A stretch of 64,000 bases of DNA from contig NZ_JAAKGT010000015.1 of the NCBI RefSeq assembly GCF_011043625.1, positions 1-64,000 of the forward strand, read 5' to 3'. Origin of the DNA: Caulobacter sp. 602-2 (lineage in GTDB: Bacteria; Pseudomonadota; Alphaproteobacteria; Caulobacterales; Caulobacteraceae). Below, one piece after another: positions 31,873-41,308 of the stretch. The first letter of the stretch is position 1. Each line of letters begins with the position of its first letter. Below the pieces are notes generated by a model. That model ran no database searches. It saw only the letters and a list, made by a program, of their open reading frames with translations, and had not been told where the DNA came from. A program made the position numbers and the translations under genes.

Positions 31873-33366
31873 ATGGATCGCGAAATCGAACTGAAGTTCC
31901 TGATCGCCCCGGAGGCTTCCGACGCGATCCTGGCCCGCCTGGGGGCCGACGGCGCGGTGCGCCGGCTCGACGCCACCTATTACGACACGGCCGATCACGC
32001 CCTGCGCCGGGCGGGCTTCGGCCTGCGGGTGCGCGACGGCGACGGCGGCCGCAAGCAGACCCTGAAATCGGCCTCGGCCGGCGGCGTCTTTTCGCGCGGC
32101 GAGTGGGAGGCCCCGGTCAGCGGCCCCGGCCCCGATCGCGACCTGCTGGACCAGACCCCGGCCGGCCGCATCGTCAACGGCGACGTGCTGGCCCCGGTCT
32201 TCGCCGCCAAGGTCGAGCGCACCCTGCGGCTGGTCGAGCACGCCGGGGCGGTGATCGAGGCGGCGCTGGACCGCGGCGAGCTGCAGGCCGGAACCGACCG
32301 CGCCGCCGTCAGCGAACTGGAACTGGAGCTGAAGACCGGCGAGCCGGCCGCCCTGTTCGACCTGGCGCGCGACCTGATGACCCACGCGCCGCTGCGCCTG
32401 TCGCTGGTCAGCAAGGCCGAGCGCGGTTACGCCCTGGCTCTGGGCGAAGCGCCCGGCGCCCGCCGCGAGGCCGCCGTCCTGACAAAGGGCATGACCGCCG
32501 CCGAGGCGTTCCAGGCCCTGGGCAACACCGCGCTGGGCCGCCTGTGCGTCGCCGCCGAGGCCCTGGCCGACCTGCCTGGCCCTGACGCGCTGCACAATCT
32601 GCGCGTGGCCGCCCGCCGCCTGCGCGCCCTGCTGAAACTGTTCCGCCCCGTCACCGGCAAGCTGGCGGCCACGCCGGCGGCCGATGCGCTCAAGGCCCTC
32701 GCCGACGCCCTGGGGCCGGCCCGCGATCTCGACGTCTATGTCGCCGAGACCTGGCGCCCGGCCGCCGAGGCCGATCCGCAGCCGGTCGAAGGCCTGGCCG
32801 CCCTGGGCAAGGCGCTGGTCGAGGCCCAGCAGCGCGCCTATGCCGACGCCCTGAAGGCCGCCGCGCCCGGGCGCTTCGGCCCGCTGGCGCTCGACATCGC
32901 CGCCTGGCTGGAAGCCGGCGACTGGCTGGCCGATCCCGAACGGGTCGAGGACCGCGGCGCGCCCGCCAAGGCGTTCGCCGCCGCGCGGCTGAAAAAGCTG
33001 TCCAAGGCGGTGCTGACACGCGGCGCGGACCTGGAGGCGCTGGACGCCGAGGCCCGCCACCGCCTGCGGATCCAGGGCAAGGGCCTGCGCTACGCCATCG
33101 ACGCCCTGGCGCCGCTGTTCCCCGACCACCCCAAGCGGCTGGAGCGCTGGTCGGCCGCGACCCGCGACCTGCAGGACGCCCTGGGCGGCCTCAACGACCA
33201 CGCGCTGGGCGCCGCCCTGGCGCGCCAGGCGGCCCTGGCCGACGGCGACCCCAAGGCCGCCTACGCCGCGGGCGCCCTGTCGACCTCGCCGGACGCCACC
33301 GACCGGCTGATGCGCGACGCCAAGGCGGCCCTGGCCGAACTGAACGATCTCAAGCCGTTCTGGTGA
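31873..33366 (+). CDS. CYTH and CHAD domain-containing protein (triphosphatase-like)
   Basis: A 497-residue protein. The N-terminal CYTH domain begins with the ExExK motif E4-I-E6-L-K8, followed by the strand Y-Y-D-T and R-x-R pairs typical of the triphosphate tunnel. The C-terminal CHAD domain (from about residue 230) has conserved histidine/arginine helices such as ALHNLRVAARRLRALLKLF and HRLRIQGKGLRYAID. CYTH-CHAD proteins like E. coli YgiF hydrolyse inorganic triphosphate, and CHAD domains bind polyphosphate. It ends 3 nt before the convergent hydrolase stop. Confidence 0.9.
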   Translation: MDREIELKFLIAPEASDAILARLGADGAVRRLDATYYDTADHALRRAGFGLRVRDGDGGRKQTLKSASAGGVFSRGEWEAPVSGPGPDRDLLDQTPAGRIVNGDVLAPVFAAKVERTLRLVEHAGAVIEAALDRGELQAGTDRAAVSELELELKTGEPAALFDLARDLMTHAPLRLSLVSKAERGYALALGEAPGARREAAVLTKGMTAAEAFQALGNTALGRLCVAAEALADLPGPDALHNLRVAARRLRALLKLFRPVTGKLAATPAADALKALADALGPARDLDVYVAETWRPAAEADPQPVEGLAALGKALVEAQQRAYADALKAAAPGRFGPLALDIAAWLEAGDWLADPERVEDRGAPAKAFAAARLKKLSKAVLTRGADLEALDAEARHRLRIQGKGLRYAIDALAPLFPDHPKRLERWSAATRDLQDALGGLNDHALGAALARQAALADGDPKAAYAAGALSTSPDATDRLMRDAKAALAELNDLKPFW

Positions 33367-33369
33367 GCC

Positions 33370-34221
33370 CTACGGCCGCCCGTAACCCCGCGCCGCCAGG
33401 AAGGCGTTGAGCCGCGCGTCGCCGTCGCGGTCGGCCTCGGGATCGATGTCGAAATCGCTCTCCTGGTTCTTCAGGTTTCGCGTCAGCAGGTGGCCCAGGC
33501 CCGGATAGACGTGCAGCTCGCACGGGCCGCCGGCGGCCTTCAGGCCCGCGCAGAAGGCCTCCGCCCCGCGGAGCGGGGTCAGGGTGTCGGCCGCGCCCTG
33601 CACGATCGCGGCCGGCGGACCGCCCCGCGCGGCCAGCGACACGGGTGAGATCGAGGACGGATCGGCCCCGCCCATCAGCTTGCGGAACCAGCCGTCCCTG
33701 GCCAGGTCGAGCGCCGGCGACCACAGCAGCATCAGGTCAGGGCCCTTGGTCCCGCCCGGACAACCGCCCAGGCCGGCCGTCGCCACCAGCTGGCCGCCCG
33801 CGCTGACGCCGTAGCCGGCCACCCGCGCCGGATCGATCCCCAGACGGGCGGCGTTGGCCCGCGCCCAGGCGAACGCATCGCAGGCGTCGGCCAGCGCATC
33901 GGCGGGCGTGACGCCCTGGCGCGACAGGCGGTACTCGATGGGGATGGCCACCAGGCCCTGGCCGTTCAGCACCCTGGCCGCGCCGTAGGTCCAGGCCGGC
34001 TCGCCCGCCACCCAGCCGCCGCCGTGGAAGATCAGCGCCGCCGGACGCGGCGCGGCCGCATCGCCGGCCGGCGCGAACACGTGGGCCTTCAGCGAGACGT
34101 CGCCGAGCGTCTTGTAGGTTTCGATCCGGGGCGTCGCGGGCTGGACCTGCGCGCCCGCCGCCGGGGCCCAGCCCGCGACCAGCAGGCCCGCGATCGTCGC
34201 GACCTTCGCGCAAAGCCTCAT
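33370..34221 (-). CDS. exported alpha/beta hydrolase (esterase/lipase family)
   Basis: A 283-residue hydrolase with a signal peptide (LCAKVATIAGLLVAGWAPAAGA). The oxyanion motif HGGGW is in ALIFHGGGWVAGEP, the nucleophile is in GYGVSAGGQLVA, the acid near GAADTLTP and the histidine in YPGLGHLLTR. This is the hormone-sensitive-lipase/BD-FAE type. It starts at 34221 with GAGGAGGG upstream. The C-terminus after the histidine (RNLKNQESDFDIDPEADRDG) is an acidic stretch of unknown role. Substrate unknown. Confidence 0.85.
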   Translation of the reverse strand: MRLCAKVATIAGLLVAGWAPAAGAQVQPATPRIETYKTLGDVSLKAHVFAPAGDAAAPRPAALIFHGGGWVAGEPAWTYGAARVLNGQGLVAIPIEYRLSRQGVTPADALADACDAFAWARANAARLGIDPARVAGYGVSAGGQLVATAGLGGCPGGTKGPDLMLLWSPALDLARDGWFRKLMGGADPSSISPVSLAARGGPPAAIVQGAADTLTPLRGAEAFCAGLKAAGGPCELHVYPGLGHLLTRNLKNQESDFDIDPEADRDGDARLNAFLAARGYGRP

Positions 34222-34294
34222 CCGCGCCCTCCTCGTCCAGCCCGTAAACTCTGGAGCGAGGACGCCGGCGGCGCCACCCAAAAGCGCGCCGGGG

Positions 34295-36385
34295 CTACTT
34301 GCCCTTCTTCGGCGCCGCCTGGGTGGTCTGGGTGGTGCGCACCGCCACCCCCTCGCCGCGCGCCTCGGCCACCAGGCCGGCGCAGTCGGCGTCCTTCTCC
34401 AGGCCGGGCGTGACGAACGGCAGGATCGCCGCCAGCGGGCTGAGCAACGAGCCCAGCGCCGCGGCCACGCCGCCCTGGGCGATGGCGCCGCCGGGCTGCA
34501 GGTCGATGTCGGGCCGGCCCAGCGGACCCTTGATCTCGATCGGGATGAACAGCCGCACCAGGCGCGGCTTCTTGCTGTCGCCCTCGATGCGCAGGTCCAG
34601 CCGCTCGGTCTTCAGGTTGATCGTGCCCTCGCCCTTGGCGACGACGACGCCGGTGTCGGCGATGATCTTGTCGGCTCGCATGACGCCGTCCTTCACGTCG
34701 AAGCTGGCGACGGCGCAGCGCAGGCTGGTCTCCTTGGGGTCCTTCGACAGCAGCATCAGCAGGCCCTTGGAGGCGTTGACGCCCAGGAGTTCGGCGAAGG
34801 CCTGGCGCACCTGGCCCTTGGGCGCGACCAGGGTCACCGTGCCGTTCGACGAGGCCGCCGCCCGATGCACCGAATTGCCGACCCCGCGCAGCTTGGCCCG
34901 GGCCACGATGCCGCCCTCGATGGCGGGCTTGCCGGCCGTCTTCAGCGGGATGAAATCCTCCAGCTTGGCGTTGGTCAGGCGCAGGTCGAGATCGGTGACC
35001 GGCACGTTGGGCCGCGCGTCGAGCCGCACCTTGCCGGCCAGGTCGCCGCGCGAGAAGGTGAAGGCGATCGGGTCCATGTTCAGCACGCCCTTGTCCAGCG
35101 TCAGGTCCAGGCGAACCTTCTGCAGGGGCAGGTTGGGGGCGTTCACCGCCAGGGCGCGGTAGGTGACCTTGGCGTCCATGGCCCGCACGCGGTCGGTCTG
35201 CAGGGTGGCGTCGGGCAGGATGCGGCCGGTGGCCTCGCGCTGGCCGGCCTCGACCTTCTGGCCGGCCGAGGCGGTCTCGCCGCGACCCGTGGCGGGCGCG
35301 GCGCCGACCAGGCTGCCCAGATCGTCGAAATCCAGGCGCTTGGAGCGCAGATCGGCCTCCAGATAGGGCCGCTCGCGATCGACCAGCACGAAGAGGTCGC
35401 CGTTGACGTCGCTGTCGCCGATGCGGCCCGAGAACTTCTCGAAGTCGAACCGGCCGCCCTTGCGCGCCAGGTGGCCGCTGATCCGGTAGGGCGGGGTGTT
35501 GGGCAGGGTCAGGCCGGTCAGGCCGTAGAGGCGGTTCAGGTCGGTCCCCGCGATGGTCAGGTCGCTCTCGAACCGGCCCAGGTCGAAGGGCTTGGTGATC
35601 GAACCCTCGGCCGAGACCCGCGTGGTCCCGGCGCTGACCTGCGCATCGAACGGATAGGGACGATTGGGCGAGATGTTCAGCAGCGGGCCGCCGGTCACCC
35701 GCGCCAGGAACGGCTGGCGGTTGTAGGTCCCCTTGCCCTCCAGCACGAAACGACCCTTGCCGTCGCCGCTGGCGTGCTCGTTGGAGCTGACCGTGCCGGT
35801 GAACAGCACGTCGCGCTGGCGATCCTCGACCCGCAGGGCGCCTTCATTGATCACGAAGTGCTGGATGGCCGGCAACTTCAATGGCTTGGTGCGCTTCTTG
35901 TTCGGGTCGCCGAAGGTCCAGTTGGCGCGGCCCGAAGCCTCGCGCAGCAGGCGCACGTCGGGACGGTCGACCGCCACCAGCGGCAGGATGACGTCGCCCT
36001 TCAGCAGCGGCAGCAGCTTGATCTGCACCGCCACGCGATCGACGCGGGCCATGTGGCCGGCCTGCGGACCGGTCTTGGGCGCCCAGTCGGGCTGACCCAG
36101 GAACAGGCCGTAGGCCTCGGCCTTGGGCGAGAACGACCAGGGATGGACGCGCAAGTCGCCGTCGATCCGCACCTCGCGCTTCAGCTGGGCCGAGGCGAAG
36201 CGGCCGACAGGCCCGCGCAGCATGTTCCAGTCGAACCAGACGAAGAAGGCGACGATCGCCGCCAGGATCAGCAGGGCGCCGCCGATCCCCCAGCGGGCGG
36301 ATCGGGGCAAGGCGCGCCAGCGGCCTCCGGGCTTGCGCCCGGGGCTGCTCGGCGGCGGCGATGTCGAAACGGAACCTTCCGGCAT
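34295..36385 (-). CDS. AsmA family protein
   Basis: A 696-residue inner-membrane protein with one N-terminal membrane helix at about residues 32-52 (WGIGGALLILAAIVAFFVWF) and a long periplasmic beta-rich part. It begins after the helix with GRFASAQLKREVRIDGDLRVHPWSFSP, the AsmA signature, and the C-terminal AsmA_2 block includes KGEGTINLKTERLDLRIEG and PIEIKGPLGRPDIDLQP. AsmA-like proteins are now thought to move phospholipids to the outer membrane. It has a proline-rich cytoplasmic N-terminus. Confidence 0.92.
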   Translation of the reverse strand: MPEGSVSTSPPPSSPGRKPGGRWRALPRSARWGIGGALLILAAIVAFFVWFDWNMLRGPVGRFASAQLKREVRIDGDLRVHPWSFSPKAEAYGLFLGQPDWAPKTGPQAGHMARVDRVAVQIKLLPLLKGDVILPLVAVDRPDVRLLREASGRANWTFGDPNKKRTKPLKLPAIQHFVINEGALRVEDRQRDVLFTGTVSSNEHASGDGKGRFVLEGKGTYNRQPFLARVTGGPLLNISPNRPYPFDAQVSAGTTRVSAEGSITKPFDLGRFESDLTIAGTDLNRLYGLTGLTLPNTPPYRISGHLARKGGRFDFEKFSGRIGDSDVNGDLFVLVDRERPYLEADLRSKRLDFDDLGSLVGAAPATGRGETASAGQKVEAGQREATGRILPDATLQTDRVRAMDAKVTYRALAVNAPNLPLQKVRLDLTLDKGVLNMDPIAFTFSRGDLAGKVRLDARPNVPVTDLDLRLTNAKLEDFIPLKTAGKPAIEGGIVARAKLRGVGNSVHRAAASSNGTVTLVAPKGQVRQAFAELLGVNASKGLLMLLSKDPKETSLRCAVASFDVKDGVMRADKIIADTGVVVAKGEGTINLKTERLDLRIEGDSKKPRLVRLFIPIEIKGPLGRPDIDLQPGGAIAQGGVAAALGSLLSPLAAILPFVTPGLEKDADCAGLVAEARGEGVAVRTTQTTQAAPKKGK

Positions 36386-36442
36386 CCGCCTACAACGCGC
36401 GGCGAACGGCGTTCCGTTCCCTGGACGGTCCGACGGGCCGGT

Positions 36443-36547
36443 CTAGTAGACGAGTTTCAGGCTGCCCACGACGGCGGCGACGATCACGAAGGCCACGATG
36501 GCCACGACTTCATAGGCCTTGAAGAAAGGCCGGCTCGGCGAACGCAT
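36443..36547 (-). CDS. 34-residue single-helix membrane peptide
   Basis: A very short gene. ATG at 36547 to TAG at 36443 encodes a peptide starting MRSPSRPFFKAYE, then about 17 hydrophobic residues (VVAIVAFVIVAAVVGSL) and ending KLVY. GGGGGAA about 8 nt upstream is a good ribosome site. It lies between the AsmA gene and the ahcY promoter, on the AsmA strand, 57 nt before the AsmA start. No family recognised. The coding pattern and ribosome site support it, but only expression data would prove it. Confidence 0.55.
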   Translation of the reverse strand: MRSPSRPFFKAYEVVAIVAFVIVAAVVGSLKLVY

Positions 36548-36657
36548 GTTGATATTCCCCCACATCCCACTTTGGCACTAGAGCCGCCCTTGTCCGCAAG
36601 GGTCACGCCAGTTCTCCCGTCAGGCGTATTGCTTTCTGCCCAATTCACTGGCGCACG

Positions 36658-36679
36658 GACATAAGGAAATCTTTATGTC
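36658..36679. promoter_or_regulatory. palindromic operator upstream of ahcY
   Basis: A 22-nt dyad whose outer 7-nt arms GACATAA (36658-36664) and TTATGTC (36673-36679) match perfectly, with 18 of 22 positions symmetric overall. It ends 3 nt before the ahcY -35 element. ArsR-family SahR/SamR-type regulators control ahcY and methionine-cycle genes in Proteobacteria and use AT-rich palindromes of this size; that this is such a site is inference. Confidence 0.55.
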
Positions 36680-36682
36680 AGT

Positions 36683-36711
36683 TTGCCACTCTCCGCCGCC
36701 CGCGCTATAAC
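36683..36711 (+). promoter_or_regulatory. sigma-73-type promoter of ahcY
   Basis: GCTATAAC at 36704-36711 fits the Caulobacter housekeeping -10 consensus GCTANAWC exactly. TTGCCAC at 36683-36689, 14 nt upstream, matches 5 of 7 positions of TTGACGS. The start of transcription would be near 36718, giving a leader of about 30 nt before the GTG start codon. Confidence 0.65.
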
Positions 36712-36746
36712 GCGGCCAAGACATTTCCCCCGATCAGGAGCCGCCC

Positions 36747-38138
<1,392 letters not shown>

Positions 38139-38166
38139 GCGGTCCGCCAACCGGCAGATCCAAGGA

Positions 38167-38195
38167 AAGCCCGCTCTTCGGAGCGGGCTTTTTTG
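38167..38195 (+). terminator. rho-independent terminator of ahcY
   Basis: A 10-bp stem AAGCCCGCTC/GAGCGGGCTT closed by a TTCG tetraloop and followed by TTTTTG, 28 nt after the ahcY stop. This is the clearest intrinsic terminator in the window. Confidence 0.92.
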
Positions 38196-38283
38196 TTGCG
38201 GATCGACCATCGGACAGGCGGTCGTCTTTTTGCCTTCGTGACGCCCTGTTCAAGTTCTGCAGGCTCGGCTAACTGCTTTGGCC

Positions 38284-39132
38284 ATGCCGCTCGCGCTTCT
38301 CATTTCCAGCCACGTCGCCGGCAGCCAGGTGGGCGCCACCGCCCAGGCCGCGGCCCTGACCCAGTTCCGCATCGACACCATGGTCGTGCCGACGGTGCTG
38401 TTCGGCCGCCATCCCGGCTGGGGCGTGCCCGGCGGCGCGCCGGTGCCGATCGAGGTGGTCGAGGGCATGCTCGACGGCCTGGAGGCCAACGGCCTGTTCG
38501 GCCTGGCCGACCTGGTCATCACCGGCTACTTCGCCACCGCCGCCCAGGTGCGCGCGGCCGCCCGCGCCATCGACGCCGTCCGGGCCGCGCCGCGCGACGG
38601 CGCCTCGGGCCGCAAGCCGACGATCATCGTCGATCCGACCATGGGCGACGCCGGCAAGGGCCTCTACGTGCCGGCCGAGGTCGCCGACGCCATCGCCGCC
38701 GACCTGATCCCCCGCGCCGACATCGTCGCTCCCAACGCCTGGGAGCTGCAGCGCCTGACCGGCGCGGAGGTGCGCGATCCGGCCGGCGCGGTGCGCGCCG
38801 CCCGCCTGCTGAACAAGCCGGTGATCGTCTCGTCGGTGCAGCGCGGAAGCGAGATCGGCGTCGTCTACGCCGACCGCAAGGAGGCCTGGCTGGCCGCCCA
38901 CGCCAAGGCCGAGCGCTCGCCCAGCGGCACCGGCGACCTTCTGACCGCCCTGTTCGCCGCCTCGATCCTGGAAGGCCAGACCCTGTCCTACGGCCTGGCC
39001 CGCGCCGTCGGCGGCGTCGCCGAGACGGTGACCGCCGCCAACATCTGGAACGCGCCGGAACTGCCGATCGTGGCCATGGCCGCCCGCATCAAGCAGACCT
39101 CGCCGACCGTGCGGATCGAGCGGCTGGCTTAA
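38284..39132 (+). CDS. pyridoxal kinase (PdxY-like)
   Basis: A 282-residue ribokinase-fold kinase that phosphorylates pyridoxal in the vitamin B6 salvage path. The N-terminus LALLISSHVAGSQVGATAQ and FGRHPGWG are the pyridoxal-site blocks of PdxY, PTIIVDPTMGDAGKGLYV binds Mg-ATP, and the catalytic aspartate is in SGTGDLLTALFAA. I start at ATG 38284; a TTG two codons upstream is possible. Its stop overlaps the convergent dehydrogenase stop by 4 nt (TTAA). Confidence 0.87.
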   Translation: MPLALLISSHVAGSQVGATAQAAALTQFRIDTMVVPTVLFGRHPGWGVPGGAPVPIEVVEGMLDGLEANGLFGLADLVITGYFATAAQVRAAARAIDAVRAAPRDGASGRKPTIIVDPTMGDAGKGLYVPAEVADAIAADLIPRADIVAPNAWELQRLTGAEVRDPAGAVRAARLLNKPVIVSSVQRGSEIGVVYADRKEAWLAAHAKAERSPSGTGDLLTALFAASILEGQTLSYGLARAVGGVAETVTAANIWNAPELPIVAMAARIKQTSPTVRIERLA

Positions 39133-40082
39133 GGGCCCTCGCGGCCCTTCTCCGTATTCCCGTCATTCCCGCCGAAATGCTTCGCCAAGTTCTCCAGAAC
39201 CAGCGCGGCCATCGCGCTGCGGGCCTCTTCCGTGGCGCTGCCCCGGTGCGGCTGCAGCACCACATTCTCCATGGACCACAGCGCCTCGGGCACGTTCGGC
39301 TCGTCCTCGAACACGTCGAGACCCGCGCCGGCGATCGTCCCGTCGGTCAACGCCGCGACCAGGGCCGCTTCGTCGACCACCGAGCCGCGCGCGACATTGA
39401 TCAACAGGCCGCCTGGCCCCAGCGCCGCCAGCACCGCCGCGTCGACCAGGGGCGGGGTCCCCGCGCCGCCGGGCGTGACCAGGAACAGCACGTCGACCGC
39501 CTCGGCCAAGGCCTCCGGGCTGGCATGGTAGGCGTAGGCAACGCCCTCCACCGGCCGGCGGCTGTGATAGGCGATGCTCGCCGCGAAGGGGGCGGCCATC
39601 TGCGCGATCGCCCGGCCGATCTGGCCCAGGCCCAGGACCCCCACCTTGCGTCCGCTCGCCCGCCGCGCCAGGGGCAGGCGCTCAGCCCTGGGCCAGCGGC
39701 CTTCGCGCACGTAGCGGTCGGCCGTGACCATCCGGCGCGACAGCGACAACCATAGCCCGATGGCCAGTTCGGCGACGTCTTCGGTGAGCACGCCCGGCGT
39801 CGTGGTCACGGCGATCCCGCGCGCGGCGGCGAGGTCGAGGTCGACCTTGTCGAGGCCGACGCCGTGCACGGCGACGATCTCCAGGGCCGGCAGGCGATCC
39901 CACAGCGCGGCGGGCACGCCCAGGTCGCCGCCGGTGACCACCGCGCGCACCTGGTCCGCGACCTGGCCGATCAAGGCGTCCGGATCGGCGGCGCGATAGG
40001 GGCGGTGAACCGTATAGGCCGCCTCCAGGCCGGCTTCGAGCTGGGGCGACAAGGCCTTGAGCTGCAGGACGTCGGGCTTCAT
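39129..40082 (-). CDS. D-2-hydroxyacid dehydrogenase family protein
   Basis: A 317-residue NAD(P)-dependent dehydrogenase of the D-isomer family. The Rossmann motif is GVLGLGQIGRAIAQ; catalytic Arg in NVARGSVVDE, Glu in DVFEDEPNVP and His in LQPHRGSATEE are all present. It probably acts on glyoxylate or hydroxypyruvate (ghrB-like) but the substrate is not fixed. The last residues GGNDGN are encoded by a copy of a dispersed 15-nt intergenic repeat (39159-39173), so the C-terminal tail has been lengthened by repeat DNA. Start at 40082. Confidence 0.87.
   Translation of the reverse strand: MKPDVLQLKALSPQLEAGLEAAYTVHRPYRAADPDALIGQVADQVRAVVTGGDLGVPAALWDRLPALEIVAVHGVGLDKVDLDLAAARGIAVTTTPGVLTEDVAELAIGLWLSLSRRMVTADRYVREGRWPRAERLPLARRASGRKVGVLGLGQIGRAIAQMAAPFAASIAYHSRRPVEGVAYAYHASPEALAEAVDVLFLVTPGGAGTPPLVDAAVLAALGPGGLLINVARGSVVDEAALVAALTDGTIAGAGLDVFEDEPNVPEALWSMENVVLQPHRGSATEEARSAMAALVLENLAKHFGGNDGNTEKGREGP
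39159..39173. repeat. dispersed 15-nt repeat copy inside a coding end
   Basis: The sequence CCCGTCATTCCCGCC, identical to the cores of the 26142 and 26922 inverted repeats. Here it lies within the last 40 or so nucleotides of the dehydrogenase gene and is read on the minus strand as Gly-Gly-Asn-Asp-Gly. Confidence 0.7.
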
Positions 40083-40155
40083 CGGTGGGCTCCGGTTACG
40101 CGTTGCACTGTCCTTCGGATGACAAACCCCGGCCCGGCGGGCTAGACGAAACTTC

Positions 40156-41295
40156 ATGAGCCTCGACATCACCGGCGTCTGCCCCGCCCCGTTCGCCCAG
40201 GTCTACGAAGCCTTCGAGGCCAATTTCGATCCGGCCTCGCCGGGCGGCGGCGAGCTTGGCGCGCGCTTCACCCTGGCCGTGGACGGCGAGGTCGTGGTCG
40301 ACCTGATGGCCGGCTATGCGGACCGCAAGCATCAGGTCGCCTTCGGCCCCGACACCCTGACCCCGCTGTTCTCGACCACCAAGGCGATCGCCGCCCTGCT
40401 GGTCGCGCGTCTCGTCGACCAGGGCAAGCTTACCTATGACCAGACCGTGGCTTCGGTCTGGCCGGAGTTCGCGCAGGCCGGCAAGCAGGACGTCACCGTC
40501 GGCCAGGTGATGTCGCACCAGGACGGCCTGTCGGGCTTCCTCCACGAGGTCGACCCGGCCATCTGGTTCGACTGGGAGGCGACGACCGCGAAACTCGCCG
40601 CCATGGCCCCGCTGTGGCCGATCGGCTCGGCCAGCGGCTACCACCCGGTGACCTTCGGCTTCACGGCCGGCGAGATCTTCCGTCGCGTCGACGGTCGGAG
40701 CATGGGAACCGCGCTGCGCGAGGACCTGGCCCAGCCGCTGGGCCTGGACATCTGGATCGGCCTGCCCGACAGCGAGCATGCGCGCTGCGCCGACCTGATG
40801 CGCCCGACCGCCTTCCCGAAGTTCGGCGAGATCAACGACGCGGTGAAGGCCGCCTTCATGACCAAGTGGGCCGCGCCCGGCGGCCGCGGCACCGGTGAAT
40901 GGCGGCGGGCCGGGATCCCTTCGGCCAATGGCCACGCCACCGCCCATTCGCTGGCCCGCCTGATGGGCGCCCTGGCCAGCGGCGGCACGCTGGACGGCGT
41001 GAAGATCCTCTCGCCCGAGACCATGGAGCTGGCCCGGGCCGAGCGCATCGCCGGCCAGGACCTGGTGCTGCCCTACCAGATCAGCTGGGGCGCGGGCTTC
41101 ATGCGCAACACGCCCAACTTCTTCTACGGCCCCACGGCCGACGCCTTCGGCCATTCGGGCTGGGGCGGATCGTGCGCCTTCGCCGATCCGAAGACCGGCG
41201 TCTCGGGCTCGTACGTGATGAACCGCCAGGGCAACGAACTGATCGGCGACCCGCGCGCGGTCGGCCTGATCAAGGCGGCCTACGCCAGCCTCTAG
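40156..41295 (+). CDS. serine hydrolase of the beta-lactamase family (EstB-like)
   Basis: A 379-residue class C beta-lactamase-fold protein. The S-x-x-K motif is S73-T-T-K76 in PLFSTTKAIAALL. YHPVTFGFTAGEIFRR stands at the Y-x-N position and FGHSGWGGSCAFADP at the KTG-like H-x-G position. No signal peptide is seen, and the opening GVCPAPFAQVYEAFEANF matches EstB-type esterases rather than secreted AmpC. It probably hydrolyses short esters in the cytoplasm. It is divergent from the hydroxyacid dehydrogenase with a 73-nt gap. Confidence 0.88.
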   Translation: MSLDITGVCPAPFAQVYEAFEANFDPASPGGGELGARFTLAVDGEVVVDLMAGYADRKHQVAFGPDTLTPLFSTTKAIAALLVARLVDQGKLTYDQTVASVWPEFAQAGKQDVTVGQVMSHQDGLSGFLHEVDPAIWFDWEATTAKLAAMAPLWPIGSASGYHPVTFGFTAGEIFRRVDGRSMGTALREDLAQPLGLDIWIGLPDSEHARCADLMRPTAFPKFGEINDAVKAAFMTKWAAPGGRGTGEWRRAGIPSANGHATAHSLARLMGALASGGTLDGVKILSPETMELARAERIAGQDLVLPYQISWGAGFMRNTPNFFYGPTADAFGHSGWGGSCAFADPKTGVSGSYVMNRQGNELIGDPRAVGLIKAAYASL

Positions 41296-41308
41296 ACCAG
41301 GCCCCGGG

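Noticed and set aside
36548..36746. SAH riboswitch upstream of ahcY
   Set aside because: The predicted leader is only about 30 nt, too short for one; the visible signal is a DNA palindrome beside the promoter.
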